Shown here one piece after another: positions 6,997 through 14,942 of a stretch of 35,772 nt of DNA (within the stretch, counting starts at the first letter, position 1; each line of letters starts with the position of its first letter). Position numbers and translations under genes: made by a program. This stretch comes from Vampirovibrio sp. (lineage in GTDB: Bacteria; Cyanobacteriota; Vampirovibrionia; Vampirovibrionales; Vampirovibrionaceae): assembly GCA_019634025.1 (NCBI GenBank), contig JAHQWC010000062.1:1-35772 (forward strand). The letters are read 5' to 3'. The notes beneath the pieces were generated by a model that did no database searches, was not told the origin of the DNA, and worked only from the letters and a program-made list of their open reading frames with translations.

Positions 6997-8313
6997 ATGT
7001 TTTTGGACAAAGTTAAAATTCACATCAAATCCGGTGCCGGTGGTAACGGTAAAGTAGCCTGGCGGCGAGAGAAGTTTGTGCCATATGGCGGTCCTGCCGG
7101 TGGAGACGGAGGTAACGGCGGTAATGTATATCTAGAAGCAACTAATAACCTAAACACTCTGTTGGATTTTAAATATAAATCTATTTTTAAGGCTGAGGAC
7201 GGTGAGAACGGCCGATCCAAAAATCAATACGGCAAAAGCGGTAAGGATCTAGTCATTCAGGTTCCTTGCGGCACTGTGGTAAGGGATGCAGAAACTGGAA
7301 AAGCCATTGCTGATTTGGTAAACCCCGGCCAGAGAGCCATTGTGGCTTCTGGTGGCCGAGGTGGACGGGGAAACACCCGATTTCTGTCCTCTGTTCGGAA
7401 AGCACCTCAGTTTTGTGAGCCGGGAGAACCCTGTGTTGAGAGGGAGTTGGAACTGGAGTTAAAACTCATTGCAGATGTAGGCATCATTGGATTGCCCAAT
7501 GCCGGTAAATCCACCCTCATTAGCGTTATTAGCTCTGCCAAACCCAAAATTGCCGATTACCCATTTACCACATTAGCGCCAAATCTTGGAGTGGTTAAAA
7601 AACCAGATGGAGACGCAGTAGTGGTGGCAGATATTCCAGGACTGATTGAAGGCGCCAGTGAAGGGTCAGGCTTAGGTCATGAATTTTTACGGCATGTAGA
7701 ACGTACTCGGTTGCTGCTTCACTTGGTAGACATATCCGGTGAGACGGATGCAGATCCGTTGGTTCCGTACCGGTTAATTCAAGAAGAATTGAAGCGTTAC
7801 AGCCAAAAACTGGCTGAGAAGCCTCAGCTTCTGGTCCTTTCCAAATTGGATACCGTGGATGAGTCTCAACTCAACGAAATCCGACAGATTTTTGCTGCTG
7901 CTGGACAGAAAAGCGTCTATGAAATCTCCTCAGTCACTCGAAAAGGCGTGGATACATTGGTGCAGGCCATGCTGGACCGGTTGGATACTTTGCCCAAGGA
8001 AGAAATGGTCATAGATGTTGTGCCGGACGATAAAGCGTTTGATCATGACGACAGTGCGTATAAAATCATTCGGCATAAAAAATCATTCTCGGTGGTGGGT
8101 GGCCGGGTAGAACGGCTGGTGGCGGTGACGGATATGCGCAATAAGGCGGCAGTTCATCGGCTGCTTAATATTTTAAAATCCATGGGGGTGTATAAGGCAC
8201 TGAAAGAAGCCGGCGTCAAGGAAGGACAAACCGTCAGTATTGCGGGCATTGAATTTGAACATTTTAGCGATGATCCACCAGAAGATTCCGAGTTAGAAGA
8301 CGGAGAAGCCTAA
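6997..8313 (+). CDS. obg: GTPase Obg/CgtA
   Basis: Obg is an essential GTPase that associates with the 50S ribosomal subunit and links assembly to growth and stress state. The 438-residue protein has the whole family layout. An Obg fold occupies about residues 1-158, with glycine-rich stretches such as SGAGGNGKVAWRREK and GGPAGGDGGNGGN. The G domain follows with P-loop GLPNAGKST (165-173), switch/G2 YPFTTLAPN, G3 DIPGLIEGA (212-220) and G4 as LSKLD (Ser replacing the usual Asn, as in some Obg proteins). The C-terminal OCT domain (about 345-425) is present, with an acidic tail DDPPEDSELEDGEA. ATG 6997 is the family-typical start (MFLDKVKIHIKSG). It is divergent from the M23 gene, and the promoter is presumably within 6826-6996. 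Confidence 0.97.
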   Translation: MFLDKVKIHIKSGAGGNGKVAWRREKFVPYGGPAGGDGGNGGNVYLEATNNLNTLLDFKYKSIFKAEDGENGRSKNQYGKSGKDLVIQVPCGTVVRDAETGKAIADLVNPGQRAIVASGGRGGRGNTRFLSSVRKAPQFCEPGEPCVERELELELKLIADVGIIGLPNAGKSTLISVISSAKPKIADYPFTTLAPNLGVVKKPDGDAVVVADIPGLIEGASEGSGLGHEFLRHVERTRLLLHLVDISGETDADPLVPYRLIQEELKRYSQKLAEKPQLLVLSKLDTVDESQLNEIRQIFAAAGQKSVYEISSVTRKGVDTLVQAMLDRLDTLPKEEMVIDVVPDDKAFDHDDSAYKIIRHKKSFSVVGGRVERLVAVTDMRNKAAVHRLLNILKSMGVYKALKEAGVKEGQTVSIAGIEFEHFSDDPPEDSELEDGEA

Positions 8314-8343
8314 CATTTTTTCAACCGGCTTATACAGGTGTCT

Positions 8344-8349
8344 ATATAA
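8344..8349 (+). promoter_or_regulatory. Perfect TATAAT minus-10 upstream of the bufferin-like locus
   Basis: TATAAT at 8344-8349 is a perfect sigma-70 minus-10, with a poor minus-35 (TTCAAC, 8320-8325, 18 bases upstream). If used, the leader before bufA would be about 240 bases long. It lies only 30 bases after the obg stop. Confidence 0.3.
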
Positions 8350-8392
8350 TCATTTGTGGCTCTATACCATGGGTAGGTATTCGGGTAGAATG

Positions 8393-8417
8393 GGAACCTC
8401 TTTTGGGAATCTGAGTC
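8393..8417 (+). promoter_or_regulatory. ECF-sigma-like promoter candidate for the bufferin-like locus
   Basis: GGAACC (8393-8398) followed 15-16 bases later by AGTC (8414-8417) resembles the GGAAC/CGTC promoters read by extracytoplasmic-function sigma factors. Such factors control several bufferin (DUF692) operons in other bacteria. The spacing and the first base of the minus-10 are imperfect. The remaining 8418-8594 is an unannotated leader of about 175 bases, in which I see no protein gene or known riboswitch. Confidence 0.3.
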
Positions 8418-8594
8418 ATTAAAGAGAGACCATTACGTTAAAAGCGCAAATGCACACACTCGTAATAATCCGCGGGAAACAATACGAGGACGAGCAAAAG
8501 CATTGATTCAAGGCTATTGGCTAAACGATTGAATAGGCGTGATGGTGTTTGTTCCGTTGTATCAACTAGGTAAAAGGTAAAAGGAGTTATCGTG

Positions 8595-8909
8595 ATGAAC
8601 TACAAACAAATGGTGCCTGCAGTAGCCGTAACATTGGGTCTTTCTGCCGGCTTGGCCGCCCAATCCATGGCCAACCCTCTTACCACCGATGGGTTGAACC
8701 TGTTCCAAATGAACGAAGTATCCAACCAGGGTGCTTTGTTGGCCGAAGGCGACCATAAATGTGGTAAAGGCGCCTGCGGTGGTGAGCACGACGAAGATGA
8801 TAAAGGCGAGCACAAGTGTGGTAAAGACCATTGTGGTGATGACAAAGACCATGGCGACAGTGACCACAAGTGTGGTAAAGACTCTTGCGGTGGTGACAAA
8901 GACCACTAA
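8595..8909 (+). CDS. bufA: Bufferin/HvfA-like metal-binding RiPP precursor
   Basis: This is a predicted exported peptide substrate of the adjacent MNIO enzyme. From ATG 8595 it has 104 residues; AAGGAG at 8581-8586 is eight bases upstream, so ATG is preferred to GTG 8592. Residues 1-26 are a classical signal peptide (MNYKQMVPAVAVTLGLSAGL, then AAQSMA, cleavage after Ala). A short leader-like segment (NPLTTDGLNLFQMNEVSNQG) follows. The rest is Asp/His/Gly/Lys-rich with three copies of HKCGK-x-x-CG, giving six cysteines as three C-x4-C pairs. HvfA proteins use EGKCG repeats whose cysteines are converted to copper-binding oxazolone/thioamide groups, and bufferins carry modified cysteines that bind copper. 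The same chemistry is inferred here. The first residues of the motif differ (D/E-HKCG instead of EGKCG). Confidence 0.85.
   Translation: MNYKQMVPAVAVTLGLSAGLAAQSMANPLTTDGLNLFQMNEVSNQGALLAEGDHKCGKGACGGEHDEDDKGEHKCGKDHCGDDKDHGDSDHKCGKDSCGGDKDH
8751..8909 (+). repeat. Three in-frame tandem repeats encoding HKCGK-x-x-CG units
   Basis: Copies begin at 8751, 8808 and 8862 (period 57 then 54 bases, 19 and 18 codons). Copies two and three share CACAAGTGTGGTAAAGAC exactly (8811-8828 and 8865-8882). The repeats stay in frame and form the modified core of the precursor, so they are coding repeats and not a CRISPR array. Confidence 0.85.
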
Positions 8910-8924
8910 TTCTTAAAGGCTTGG

Positions 8925-8963
8925 TGCGGAGGCCATTTTAAATGGCCTCCGCATGCCTTTTTT
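8925..8963 (+). terminator. Strong intrinsic terminator between bufA and bufB
   Basis: TGCGGAGGCCATT (8925-8937) pairs with AATGGCCTCCGCA (8941-8953) in a 13-base stem with a three-base loop, followed by TGCC and six T (8958-8963). It lies 15 bases after the precursor stop and 54 bases before the maturase start. This suggests that most transcripts stop after bufA and only read-through reaches bufBC. Confidence 0.85.
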
Positions 8964-9016
8964 AATCCCTTTTTGATAGTATCTTTATCTAAAGCTCCCG
9001 TTATTCGAGGTATTGC

Positions 9017-9931
9017 GTGATCCAGTCTTCAGAGAAAAAAAAGAGAACAGGATTTCAAGAATGTCCGGTCTTGGGCGTAGGCCTGGGACTCCGTCGTCCC
9101 TTGGTAGACGAAACATTAACGTCGACAGATCTATTAGATTGGGTAGAAGTAACGCCGGAAAACTATATGGGCAAAGGGGGGCGGAGTCAGGAAATTTTGG
9201 CTCAAGCGAAAGAAGTTTATCCTTTGGTTTCACATGGCGTGAGTCTATCCATCGGTAGTGTGGATCCTTGGGATTCAGAGTACCTGCGTCAGTTTCGCGA
9301 GTTTCTCGATGTGGCCCAATCTCCCTGGTTTAGTGACCATCTGTGTTTTAGCGGCGTTGATGGTGTCTATTTCCACGATTTAATTCCTCTGCCCAGAACC
9401 AAAGAAACCGTTGCCCACTGCGCTGCCCGAATTCGGGAATTACGGGATCGGTTGGAAAAACCAGTGTTGGTAGAAAATGTCTCGTATTATCTGCGGTATC
9501 CGGAAGATGAACTGTCTGAGGCAGACTTTGTGGCAGAAGTCATTGAGCAGGCCGATTGTGGGCTGCTGTTGGATGTAAATAACGTGTATGTGAACACCCA
9601 AAACCACGGTGGAGATCCATATGCCTATTTCTCCAGAATCCCTTTGGAGCGAGTGGTTCAGATTCATACCGCCGGACACCACAAATATCCTGAAGGGTTA
9701 GTAGACACCCACGGCAGCGAGGTGTGTGAAGACGTCTGGACCTTGCTTGCATGGGTGCTGGAGCGCAGCCGGCCTTGTGGGGTGATGATTGAACGCGATA
9801 CGTATATCCCTGCCTTTGAGGAGCTGAAGCCTGAGATTCAACGGCTTCGGCAGCTATGGGAGGCTACGCAGGGAACTACCTTGAGGGAGTCTGAGAAGCC
9901 ATTAGCAGATCAGCAGGAGGCGTTGGTATGA
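9017..9931 (+). CDS. bufB: DUF692/MNIO multinuclear iron oxidative enzyme (RiPP maturase)
   Basis: This MNIO enzyme is predicted to modify cysteines of the BufA-like precursor in the cytoplasm before export. The 304-residue TIM-barrel protein has the family signatures in order: WVEVTPENYMGKGG (42-55), SHGVSLSIGS (72-81; His73), FSDHLCFSG (105-113; Asp107, His108), HDLIPLPRTKE, VLVENVSYYL (150-159; Glu153), GLLLDVNNVYVNTQNHG (182-198; Asp186), QIHTAGHHK (215-223; His217, His221), DTHG (230-233) and MIERD (257-261). These His, Glu and Asp residues are the expected iron ligands, so the enzyme looks active. The start is GTG 9017, with CGAGG six bases upstream. It overlaps the next gene by four bases (ATGA). 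The substrate assignment rests on gene order. Confidence 0.92.
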   Translation: MIQSSEKKKRTGFQECPVLGVGLGLRRPLVDETLTSTDLLDWVEVTPENYMGKGGRSQEILAQAKEVYPLVSHGVSLSIGSVDPWDSEYLRQFREFLDVAQSPWFSDHLCFSGVDGVYFHDLIPLPRTKETVAHCAARIRELRDRLEKPVLVENVSYYLRYPEDELSEADFVAEVIEQADCGLLLDVNNVYVNTQNHGGDPYAYFSRIPLERVVQIHTAGHHKYPEGLVDTHGSEVCEDVWTLLAWVLERSRPCGVMIERDTYIPAFEELKPEIQRLRQLWEATQGTTLRESEKPLADQQEALV

Positions 9932-10845
9932 GCCCTGCAATGACTTTAGCCGAACGTCAAAAAGCTATGGGAACTGCTCTTCTACAGGCAAAAGGCCATT
10001 TGGTATTGGATACGGAGGATGCCTGGCAACAGTTTGCTGTAAAAGAGGCTGATGCGACTTTTGCTTTTGAAGGACTGGATCGTAAGAAACTGTTGCTATA
10101 CGAGAGCTTGATTCGTGGCAGTATGAAGGAAACCCTGCTCAGTATTTACCCTCACACCCTGAAATTTTTTGAAGGAAACCAATCCGGTCTCACGGAGAAC
10201 TATCGGCGGTCTAACCCCAGCAGTTCTTTCAAACTCTCATATGCCACATCTGCGTTGCCCGAATATCTTCGAGGGTTAACTGTAGATAAGCCGAAAAGCT
10301 TGTACAAGCCGTTATTTTTAGAGCTGTTAAAGCAATATCCGTTTCTACCAGAACTGGCTGAGTATGAGTGGCAAGAAGCAGCTGTTGCGCTAATGCCGGA
10401 TCAGGCTATTCCTGAGGAATTTGAGCCCGGGATTCCGGATACTGTAGATGAAATGAGTCGGTGGCAGCCTGTCTGGAATCTGGTGCGGCAAATCAACACG
10501 TTTCATTACAATATTCCGGGTTTGGTTGAGCAAGTTAGCGAAATGGAATCCGTCTTGAAGTCCTCGTGGGATATGCCGCCAGTACCCTGCCAGATGCTCT
10601 TTTACCGAGACCCCAAAACCTTTAAAGTTCGGTTTTTCCAATTGAATGATCTCACCGCTGCATTTTTAACCGCCGGCGAATATGCCGGGAGTTATCAAGA
10701 AATTGTGGAAACCCTTCACCGTGAACAACCCAGTCTACGGGCAATTCCCGTGGAAGCATTGATGGGTGAAGTGTTAAAACTTTTACAGATGTGTTTCTCT
10801 CAGCAAATCCTGCTGGGATCGGTACCGGTCATGCCTGAGAGTTAG
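9928..10845 (+). CDS. bufC: DUF2063 partner protein (BufC/HvfC-like)
   Basis: This 305-residue soluble protein is the usual partner of MNIO enzymes. In Hvf and bufferin systems the C protein binds the precursor leader and presents it to the B enzyme. Visible family features are an N-terminal helical domain (about 10-110; FEGLDRKKLLLYESLIRGS and LLSIYPHTLKFF), the segment KSLYKPLFLELLKQYPFLPE followed by LAEYEWQEAAV (about 130-155), and a mixed C-terminal domain with LFYRDPKTFKVRFFQLND and a terminal winged-helix-like stretch. It starts inside the bufB stop (ATGA overlap), which implies translational coupling and a complex. The YceI gene follows after 51 bases. Sequence identity to characterised HvfC cannot be measured here; the call rests on motif style plus position. 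Confidence 0.85.
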   Translation: MSPAMTLAERQKAMGTALLQAKGHLVLDTEDAWQQFAVKEADATFAFEGLDRKKLLLYESLIRGSMKETLLSIYPHTLKFFEGNQSGLTENYRRSNPSSSFKLSYATSALPEYLRGLTVDKPKSLYKPLFLELLKQYPFLPELAEYEWQEAAVALMPDQAIPEEFEPGIPDTVDEMSRWQPVWNLVRQINTFHYNIPGLVEQVSEMESVLKSSWDMPPVPCQMLFYRDPKTFKVRFFQLNDLTAAFLTAGEYAGSYQEIVETLHREQPSLRAIPVEALMGEVLKLLQMCFSQQILLGSVPVMPES

Positions 10846-10896
10846 GCATCCACAAGAATCGGACACCGAATAAAATTAATATGGAGGTTAAATTAA

Positions 10897-11565
10897 ATGA
10901 GTTTCTGGAAAAAAGCAACGATAACAGCTGTGTTAACGGCTATGGCAATTCCGCTTCAGGCAATCCCTGGCTGGGCAGAGCAAAATACATTTTATGTTGG
11001 CGACCCTTCTAAGCGTGATGTGGTTTCCTTTGACAGTGACGCCCCGGTAGAGCTGATTAAAGGCACCACCAATAAAATCAAGGGCCACGTGACCTACGAC
11101 AAGGAATTTAAGTTTGACACCAAACACCCCTTTGAAATTGTGTTTGATGTGGATCTGGCCAGCATTGACACCGGTATTCCTCTCCGGAACCAGCATATGC
11201 GGGATAACTTTTTACAAACGGCTAAATACCCCAAGGCCGTCTTTAAGGCCAGACAGATCAAAACCCGTTCCAAGCACCCCATGAAGTCTGGTCAGGTGGT
11301 GAAACTGACGGCCATTGGCGATTTAACCATCCACGGCAAGACCGTTCCCAAAACTATTCCGCTGACAGTAACGTATTTTCCAGAGTCGGCCATCACCAAA
11401 AAGCGGTTCAAGTCCGGCAATATGATCCGGATTCGCGCCAATTTTCCAGTAAAACTGGCTCAGCACAACATCCAGCGTCCCGAAGCCCTCTTTGTGAAGC
11501 TGGCTGAAGAGGTCATCATCAAAGTAGATGCCTTTGCCACCGATGACAAAACGGCGCTGAAGTAA
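10897..11565 (+). CDS. YceI family periplasmic lipocalin-like protein
   Basis: This is a 222-residue exported protein with a signal peptide of about 27 residues (MSFWKKATITAVLTAMAI, ending PGWA) and a YceI beta-barrel domain. The domain shows VVSFDSDAPVELIKGTTNKI, FEIVFDVDLASIDTGIPLRNQHMRDNFL, YPKAVFKA, DLTIHGKTV and a closing IIIKVDAF strand. The family forms a hydrophobic cavity and binds isoprenoid or other amphiphilic ligands; physiological roles vary. An excellent ribosome site (GGAGG, 9-10 bases upstream) supports ATG 10897. It is 51 bases behind bufC and ends at a strong terminator, so it may be the last gene of the RiPP transcription unit. A role in metal or oxidative stress alongside the bufferin-like peptide is plausible but not shown. 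Confidence 0.92.
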   Translation: MSFWKKATITAVLTAMAIPLQAIPGWAEQNTFYVGDPSKRDVVSFDSDAPVELIKGTTNKIKGHVTYDKEFKFDTKHPFEIVFDVDLASIDTGIPLRNQHMRDNFLQTAKYPKAVFKARQIKTRSKHPMKSGQVVKLTAIGDLTIHGKTVPKTIPLTVTYFPESAITKKRFKSGNMIRIRANFPVKLAQHNIQRPEALFVKLAEEVIIKVDAFATDDKTALK

Positions 11566-11586
11566 GAGGATAAACTATATTTCTTA

Positions 11587-11619
11587 AATCCCCAGGCAGC
11601 AACTGCCTGGGGATTTTTT
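11587..11619 (+). terminator. Intrinsic terminator after the YceI gene
   Basis: AATCCCCAGGCAG (11587-11599) pairs with CTGCCTGGGGATT (11603-11615) across a CAA loop, with a T-run to 11619. It closes the bufABC-YceI unit and separates it from the convergent glycosyltransferase gene. Confidence 0.9.
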
Positions 11620-11670
11620 CATACCCGTTTTTAAATTGAGATCTGTCGACAACAGGTGATATAAATCAGG

Positions 11671-14634
11671 TTAAATCGCCGTCAACGTCTCAAACCGGTG
11701 GGATTCTTCAGCCACATGGATCCGGCGGCTAATTTCTTCCACATCGTTAAGACTCAAATTCAGGAAATACACCAACAGCAATGCTGGCTTGCCATCGGCA
11801 GGCGGTTGAATGTCCTGTATCTCTCCCTCTAGGTCCATCGAATCCTGTTTATCCCAATAGAGCTTCAAGCTAACAGTCATCCCCCGGCGCAGTGGGATAT
11901 TTTCCTGCAGGCTGATCACAGCGCCCATCTCACTCATTTCCCAGGTATAGCCTCGGATGAGCTTACCAGGCTGCCCAGTAGCATCCCGATTGTCGACAAC
12001 GGACAGAACACAGTTCACGGTTTTTTGAATCCCCGGTGCCACCCGAACCAAGCCTTCTCTGGGCCGATACATCTGCTGGATAATATGTAGCTGCTGCTGC
12101 TTGGTTAATTCTAAAAACTCGAGTCCTAGTTTGTATTGATCCGCATCGATTTTCTTCAGGTATTTCACCTCAGACGGCAATTCAGTGACATTCCCGTTGC
12201 TCCATTGAATCCGTGCAGTGACTTTGGTCCCTAGATCAATCGATTTTTTCAGGTAAACAGCAATACCGGTTTCACTCACATCATCCGAAAATCCAATCAA
12301 CGGGTCTTGCCCGTTGCCCGTATCAACCACACAAGACAGGTTGGTTCTAAACCGCAACACTCTACGCCGGGTGGTTTCCTCTTTGGTGAACAGCACCCGG
12401 AACGGGGTCGTCAGCATATGCAGAAAAGAGGAAAACGTACTGGTCCGCTGATTTTCCTGCATCCAGATCCCTGGCGTGCCAAACATATGGCAAATCAGCT
12501 TTTGATGCTGCTTATCGGTTCGATCAATCACGTTAAACCCAACATAATGGCGGTTATCCTGATCAATGGTGCTCCGGATGGGCTGCACTTTAAGCATAGT
12601 AGACTCATTAATATCCCAATCCAACAGCTTCACGCTGGCCACACCACTCACAGGCACAGGCTCTTCAAAGACCATGGCCACACCACTCTCGCTGATATTG
12701 GTCGTATAGCCGATGGCGACGGTACCATCCTGAAGATGCAACTCGCTCCTGATTTCTTTGAAAATCCGCGGCATCATCCGATATTGGGGACGCTCTTGGG
12801 CTACGTAGATGCCACCCAAAAGCAACACCAGGTTGTAGCAAGCCCAAAACATATTGATAAACACACCCGGTTTGTAATCCGGGGTTTCCAGCAAGCGCCA
12901 GACACCGAACGCCAGGCTCATCAGAATTAACAGGGTTAAAAATACCTGAGGTAAAACCACCCGCAAATCAAACCGCATCTTCTGCATCACCCCACCCTTA
13001 GGGGTCACCCGAAACTTGGCTCGACCCTTGGTAAACAGGGATGAAAACACCGTGGTGAAATTTGTGAAAAACATCTCGGTACACATCGCCGTATCATAGA
13101 CTTCACCCCAGAAGTTTTGCCGCAACCCGCGGGTCACAATGGGATAACCCCACACCAAAAACACAAAGCTTGGCAGGTAGTAGACCAAGACTTCTACATA
13201 CCCGGCATTAATCGTGGTCACCCCAAACAGTAAAAAGGCAATGGGGGCTGCCAAAAAGATCATCCGGGCCAACCCACTAAAGAAGTACCAGATGCCGGAG
13301 AAATAGCACAGGCGTTGCCCAAACGTCAGACCAGATTTCAGCAAGGGGTGATCAAAAAACAGAATCTGGGTCATCCCCTTGGTCCACCGCAACCGCTGCT
13401 TAATAAAGTCGGCAAAGGTATCTTGGGCTAGGCCGGCCGCCAAATCCTTATTGTAATAAATAGACTTCCACCCTTTAGCGTGAAGCCTCAGACCGGTGTG
13501 GACATCTTCTGTGATGGTCTCAGTGGCGAATCCATCGATCTCCTCTAGGGCCTTGCGCCGGAAAATCGCGCCGCTACCCGCAAAGAAGGCAGCATCCCAA
13601 GCATCATTGCCGGGTTGAATAACGTGGAAGAACAGATCTTGCTCGTTATTCATTTCGGTGGCCAACAGGTTCCGTTGGAAGGGATCCTGGGTGAAAAAAT
13701 GCTGAGGCGTTTGAACATACGCCAGGTTGTCATTGATAAAGAAGCCGACAACTTCCTTTAAAAAGCTTTTGCACGGCACATGGTCAGCATCAAAGATCAA
13801 AGACAGATCACCGGAGGTTTGCTCCAGTGCATTATTTAAATTCCCTGCCTTGGCATGGGTATTTTTCTCGCGGCCAATGTATTGGATTTTCAGCTTCTTT
13901 GCCAGCTCCGCCATCTCAGATCGGTTGCCGTCATCCAGCAAGTAGACTGTTTTGTTCTCATAGTCTATGTTTTTACAGCCCACCAGAGTCCGATACAGGA
14001 CACTTAAGGGCTCGTTATAGGTGCACACAAACACGTCCACAGACGGCCTATCCTCTCCTTTAGGAAAAGATTTATCTAACGGCACTGCCTCGCGATCTGT
14101 TTGATTCCACATCTGGAGAAAGCCTAATAACAGAGAGGCTGCCGCCAGAATTTCGGCCCCATAAACAATCCAAGCCACCACAGTGGAAGAAGGCGCCACC
14201 GTGTCCATGGTTTCAAACCCCCGCCACAGCAAATGACGCAAGATCACCACAAACGTCAATCCCATCACCACTTTACGATGCCGAGGCATCCATTTGGCAA
14301 TCAGCAAAAAGACAAGCACCAACACCCCGGAAATAATGGCTTGAGTAAACCAAGAGGTCCCAAACAGCGAGTCTTCAGGCAAGAGTTCTCTCGTCATACT
14401 GCCATAATAGAGACTGGCCAGATCAGAAATAGATTGCTGAGTTTGCTGCAAAAAGCCGCCACTGCCAGGATCGGCAAAAGCAGTTACCTCAGCACTCAAA
14501 AGAATCAAATTTACCAAGACAAACGCAACAGAGAACAAAACACCAATACGGCCCAAGAGCTGGACGCCGTTTAACCGGTTCACAGTTCGATAAACAGAAG
14601 TATCAACGATTTGCTTGAGGCGATTCCATATCAT
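11671..14634 (-). CDS. bcsA: BcsA-like processive glycosyltransferase with three PilZ-like domains
   Basis: This inner-membrane GT2 synthase resembles BcsA, which makes and extrudes beta-1,4-glucan when c-di-GMP binds its PilZ domain. The 987 residues exceed the usual size. N-terminal membrane helices (about 28-48, 98-112, 121-137, 151-172) precede the GT domain, which has VFVCTYNEP, LLDDGNRSE (DDG 234-236), FDADHVP (DxD 282-284), TED (375-377) and QRLRW (413-417); more helices follow (about 446-500, 558-612). The tail has PilZ-like domain 1 (about 614-720; RPQYR, NISESG), domain 2 (about 756-855; RRVLR, DVSETG) and a degenerate domain 3 (about 862-975; EMSEMG). Catalytic residues are intact. 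bcsB, bcsC and bcsZ are absent nearby, so the polymer may not be cellulose. The start is ATG 14634 with a weak ribosome site. TTGAGG-N17-TATACC about 65-105 bases upstream could be the promoter. Confidence 0.9.
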   Translation of the reverse strand: MIWNRLKQIVDTSVYRTVNRLNGVQLLGRIGVLFSVAFVLVNLILLSAEVTAFADPGSGGFLQQTQQSISDLASLYYGSMTRELLPEDSLFGTSWFTQAIISGVLVLVFLLIAKWMPRHRKVVMGLTFVVILRHLLWRGFETMDTVAPSSTVVAWIVYGAEILAAASLLLGFLQMWNQTDREAVPLDKSFPKGEDRPSVDVFVCTYNEPLSVLYRTLVGCKNIDYENKTVYLLDDGNRSEMAELAKKLKIQYIGREKNTHAKAGNLNNALEQTSGDLSLIFDADHVPCKSFLKEVVGFFINDNLAYVQTPQHFFTQDPFQRNLLATEMNNEQDLFFHVIQPGNDAWDAAFFAGSGAIFRRKALEEIDGFATETITEDVHTGLRLHAKGWKSIYYNKDLAAGLAQDTFADFIKQRLRWTKGMTQILFFDHPLLKSGLTFGQRLCYFSGIWYFFSGLARMIFLAAPIAFLLFGVTTINAGYVEVLVYYLPSFVFLVWGYPIVTRGLRQNFWGEVYDTAMCTEMFFTNFTTVFSSLFTKGRAKFRVTPKGGVMQKMRFDLRVVLPQVFLTLLILMSLAFGVWRLLETPDYKPGVFINMFWACYNLVLLLGGIYVAQERPQYRMMPRIFKEIRSELHLQDGTVAIGYTTNISESGVAMVFEEPVPVSGVASVKLLDWDINESTMLKVQPIRSTIDQDNRHYVGFNVIDRTDKQHQKLICHMFGTPGIWMQENQRTSTFSSFLHMLTTPFRVLFTKEETTRRRVLRFRTNLSCVVDTGNGQDPLIGFSDDVSETGIAVYLKKSIDLGTKVTARIQWSNGNVTELPSEVKYLKKIDADQYKLGLEFLELTKQQQLHIIQQMYRPREGLVRVAPGIQKTVNCVLSVVDNRDATGQPGKLIRGYTWEMSEMGAVISLQENIPLRRGMTVSLKLYWDKQDSMDLEGEIQDIQPPADGKPALLLVYFLNLSLNDVEEISRRIHVAEESHRFETLTAI

Positions 14635-14942
14635 AGGGGTGAGGCCATCCGGCTTTCAAATTCAGGGACACATGTAGCTATCATTAAGGCATTGGTGGTA
14701 TAAAACCGAGTGAAATTCTCCTCAATATAAAAACAAGGGCAAATTTAAATTGCGTCATTCCGTTTCCAGCGAACATATTGAGAAATTAGATCTTCCTAAA
14801 TTCTCCTGGACACCTGGATTATTGTCAAAGCCAGATCTCCAAAAGAAAGACGAATCCCTATCATCCTCGATATCGGGCTTTTTATCATCCAACGGATGAC
14901 GCAATTTATGCGCACCTACGCATTAATCATAGGGGCTCAGGT
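14635..14942. other. 308-base non-coding stretch upstream of the bcsA-like gene
   Basis: No open frame here looks real. On the minus strand it holds the promoter candidate TTGAGG-N17-TATACC (about 14698-14726). A small hairpin (ATCATCC-aac-GGATGAC, near 14884-14900) and a short inverted repeat ATGCG/CGCAT lie just after the Tic20-like gene end. Neither hairpin has a convincing T-run on the minus strand, so termination there is uncertain. Confidence 0.4.

Noticed and set aside
8562-8906. Minus-strand frames of 99-114 codons over bufA with Val/Thr or Ser/Pro/Leu repeats
   Set aside because: Their repetitiveness is only the complement of the tandem core repeats of the precursor gene.
8751-8909. 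Direct repeats that could suggest a CRISPR array
   Set aside because: Only three copies, unequal period divisible by three, in frame with the precursor; they are coding repeats.
12307-12930. Plus-strand open frame of 207 codons inside the bcsA-like gene
   Set aside because: It is antisense to a well-supported gene, His-rich with no domain, and typical of a shadow frame.
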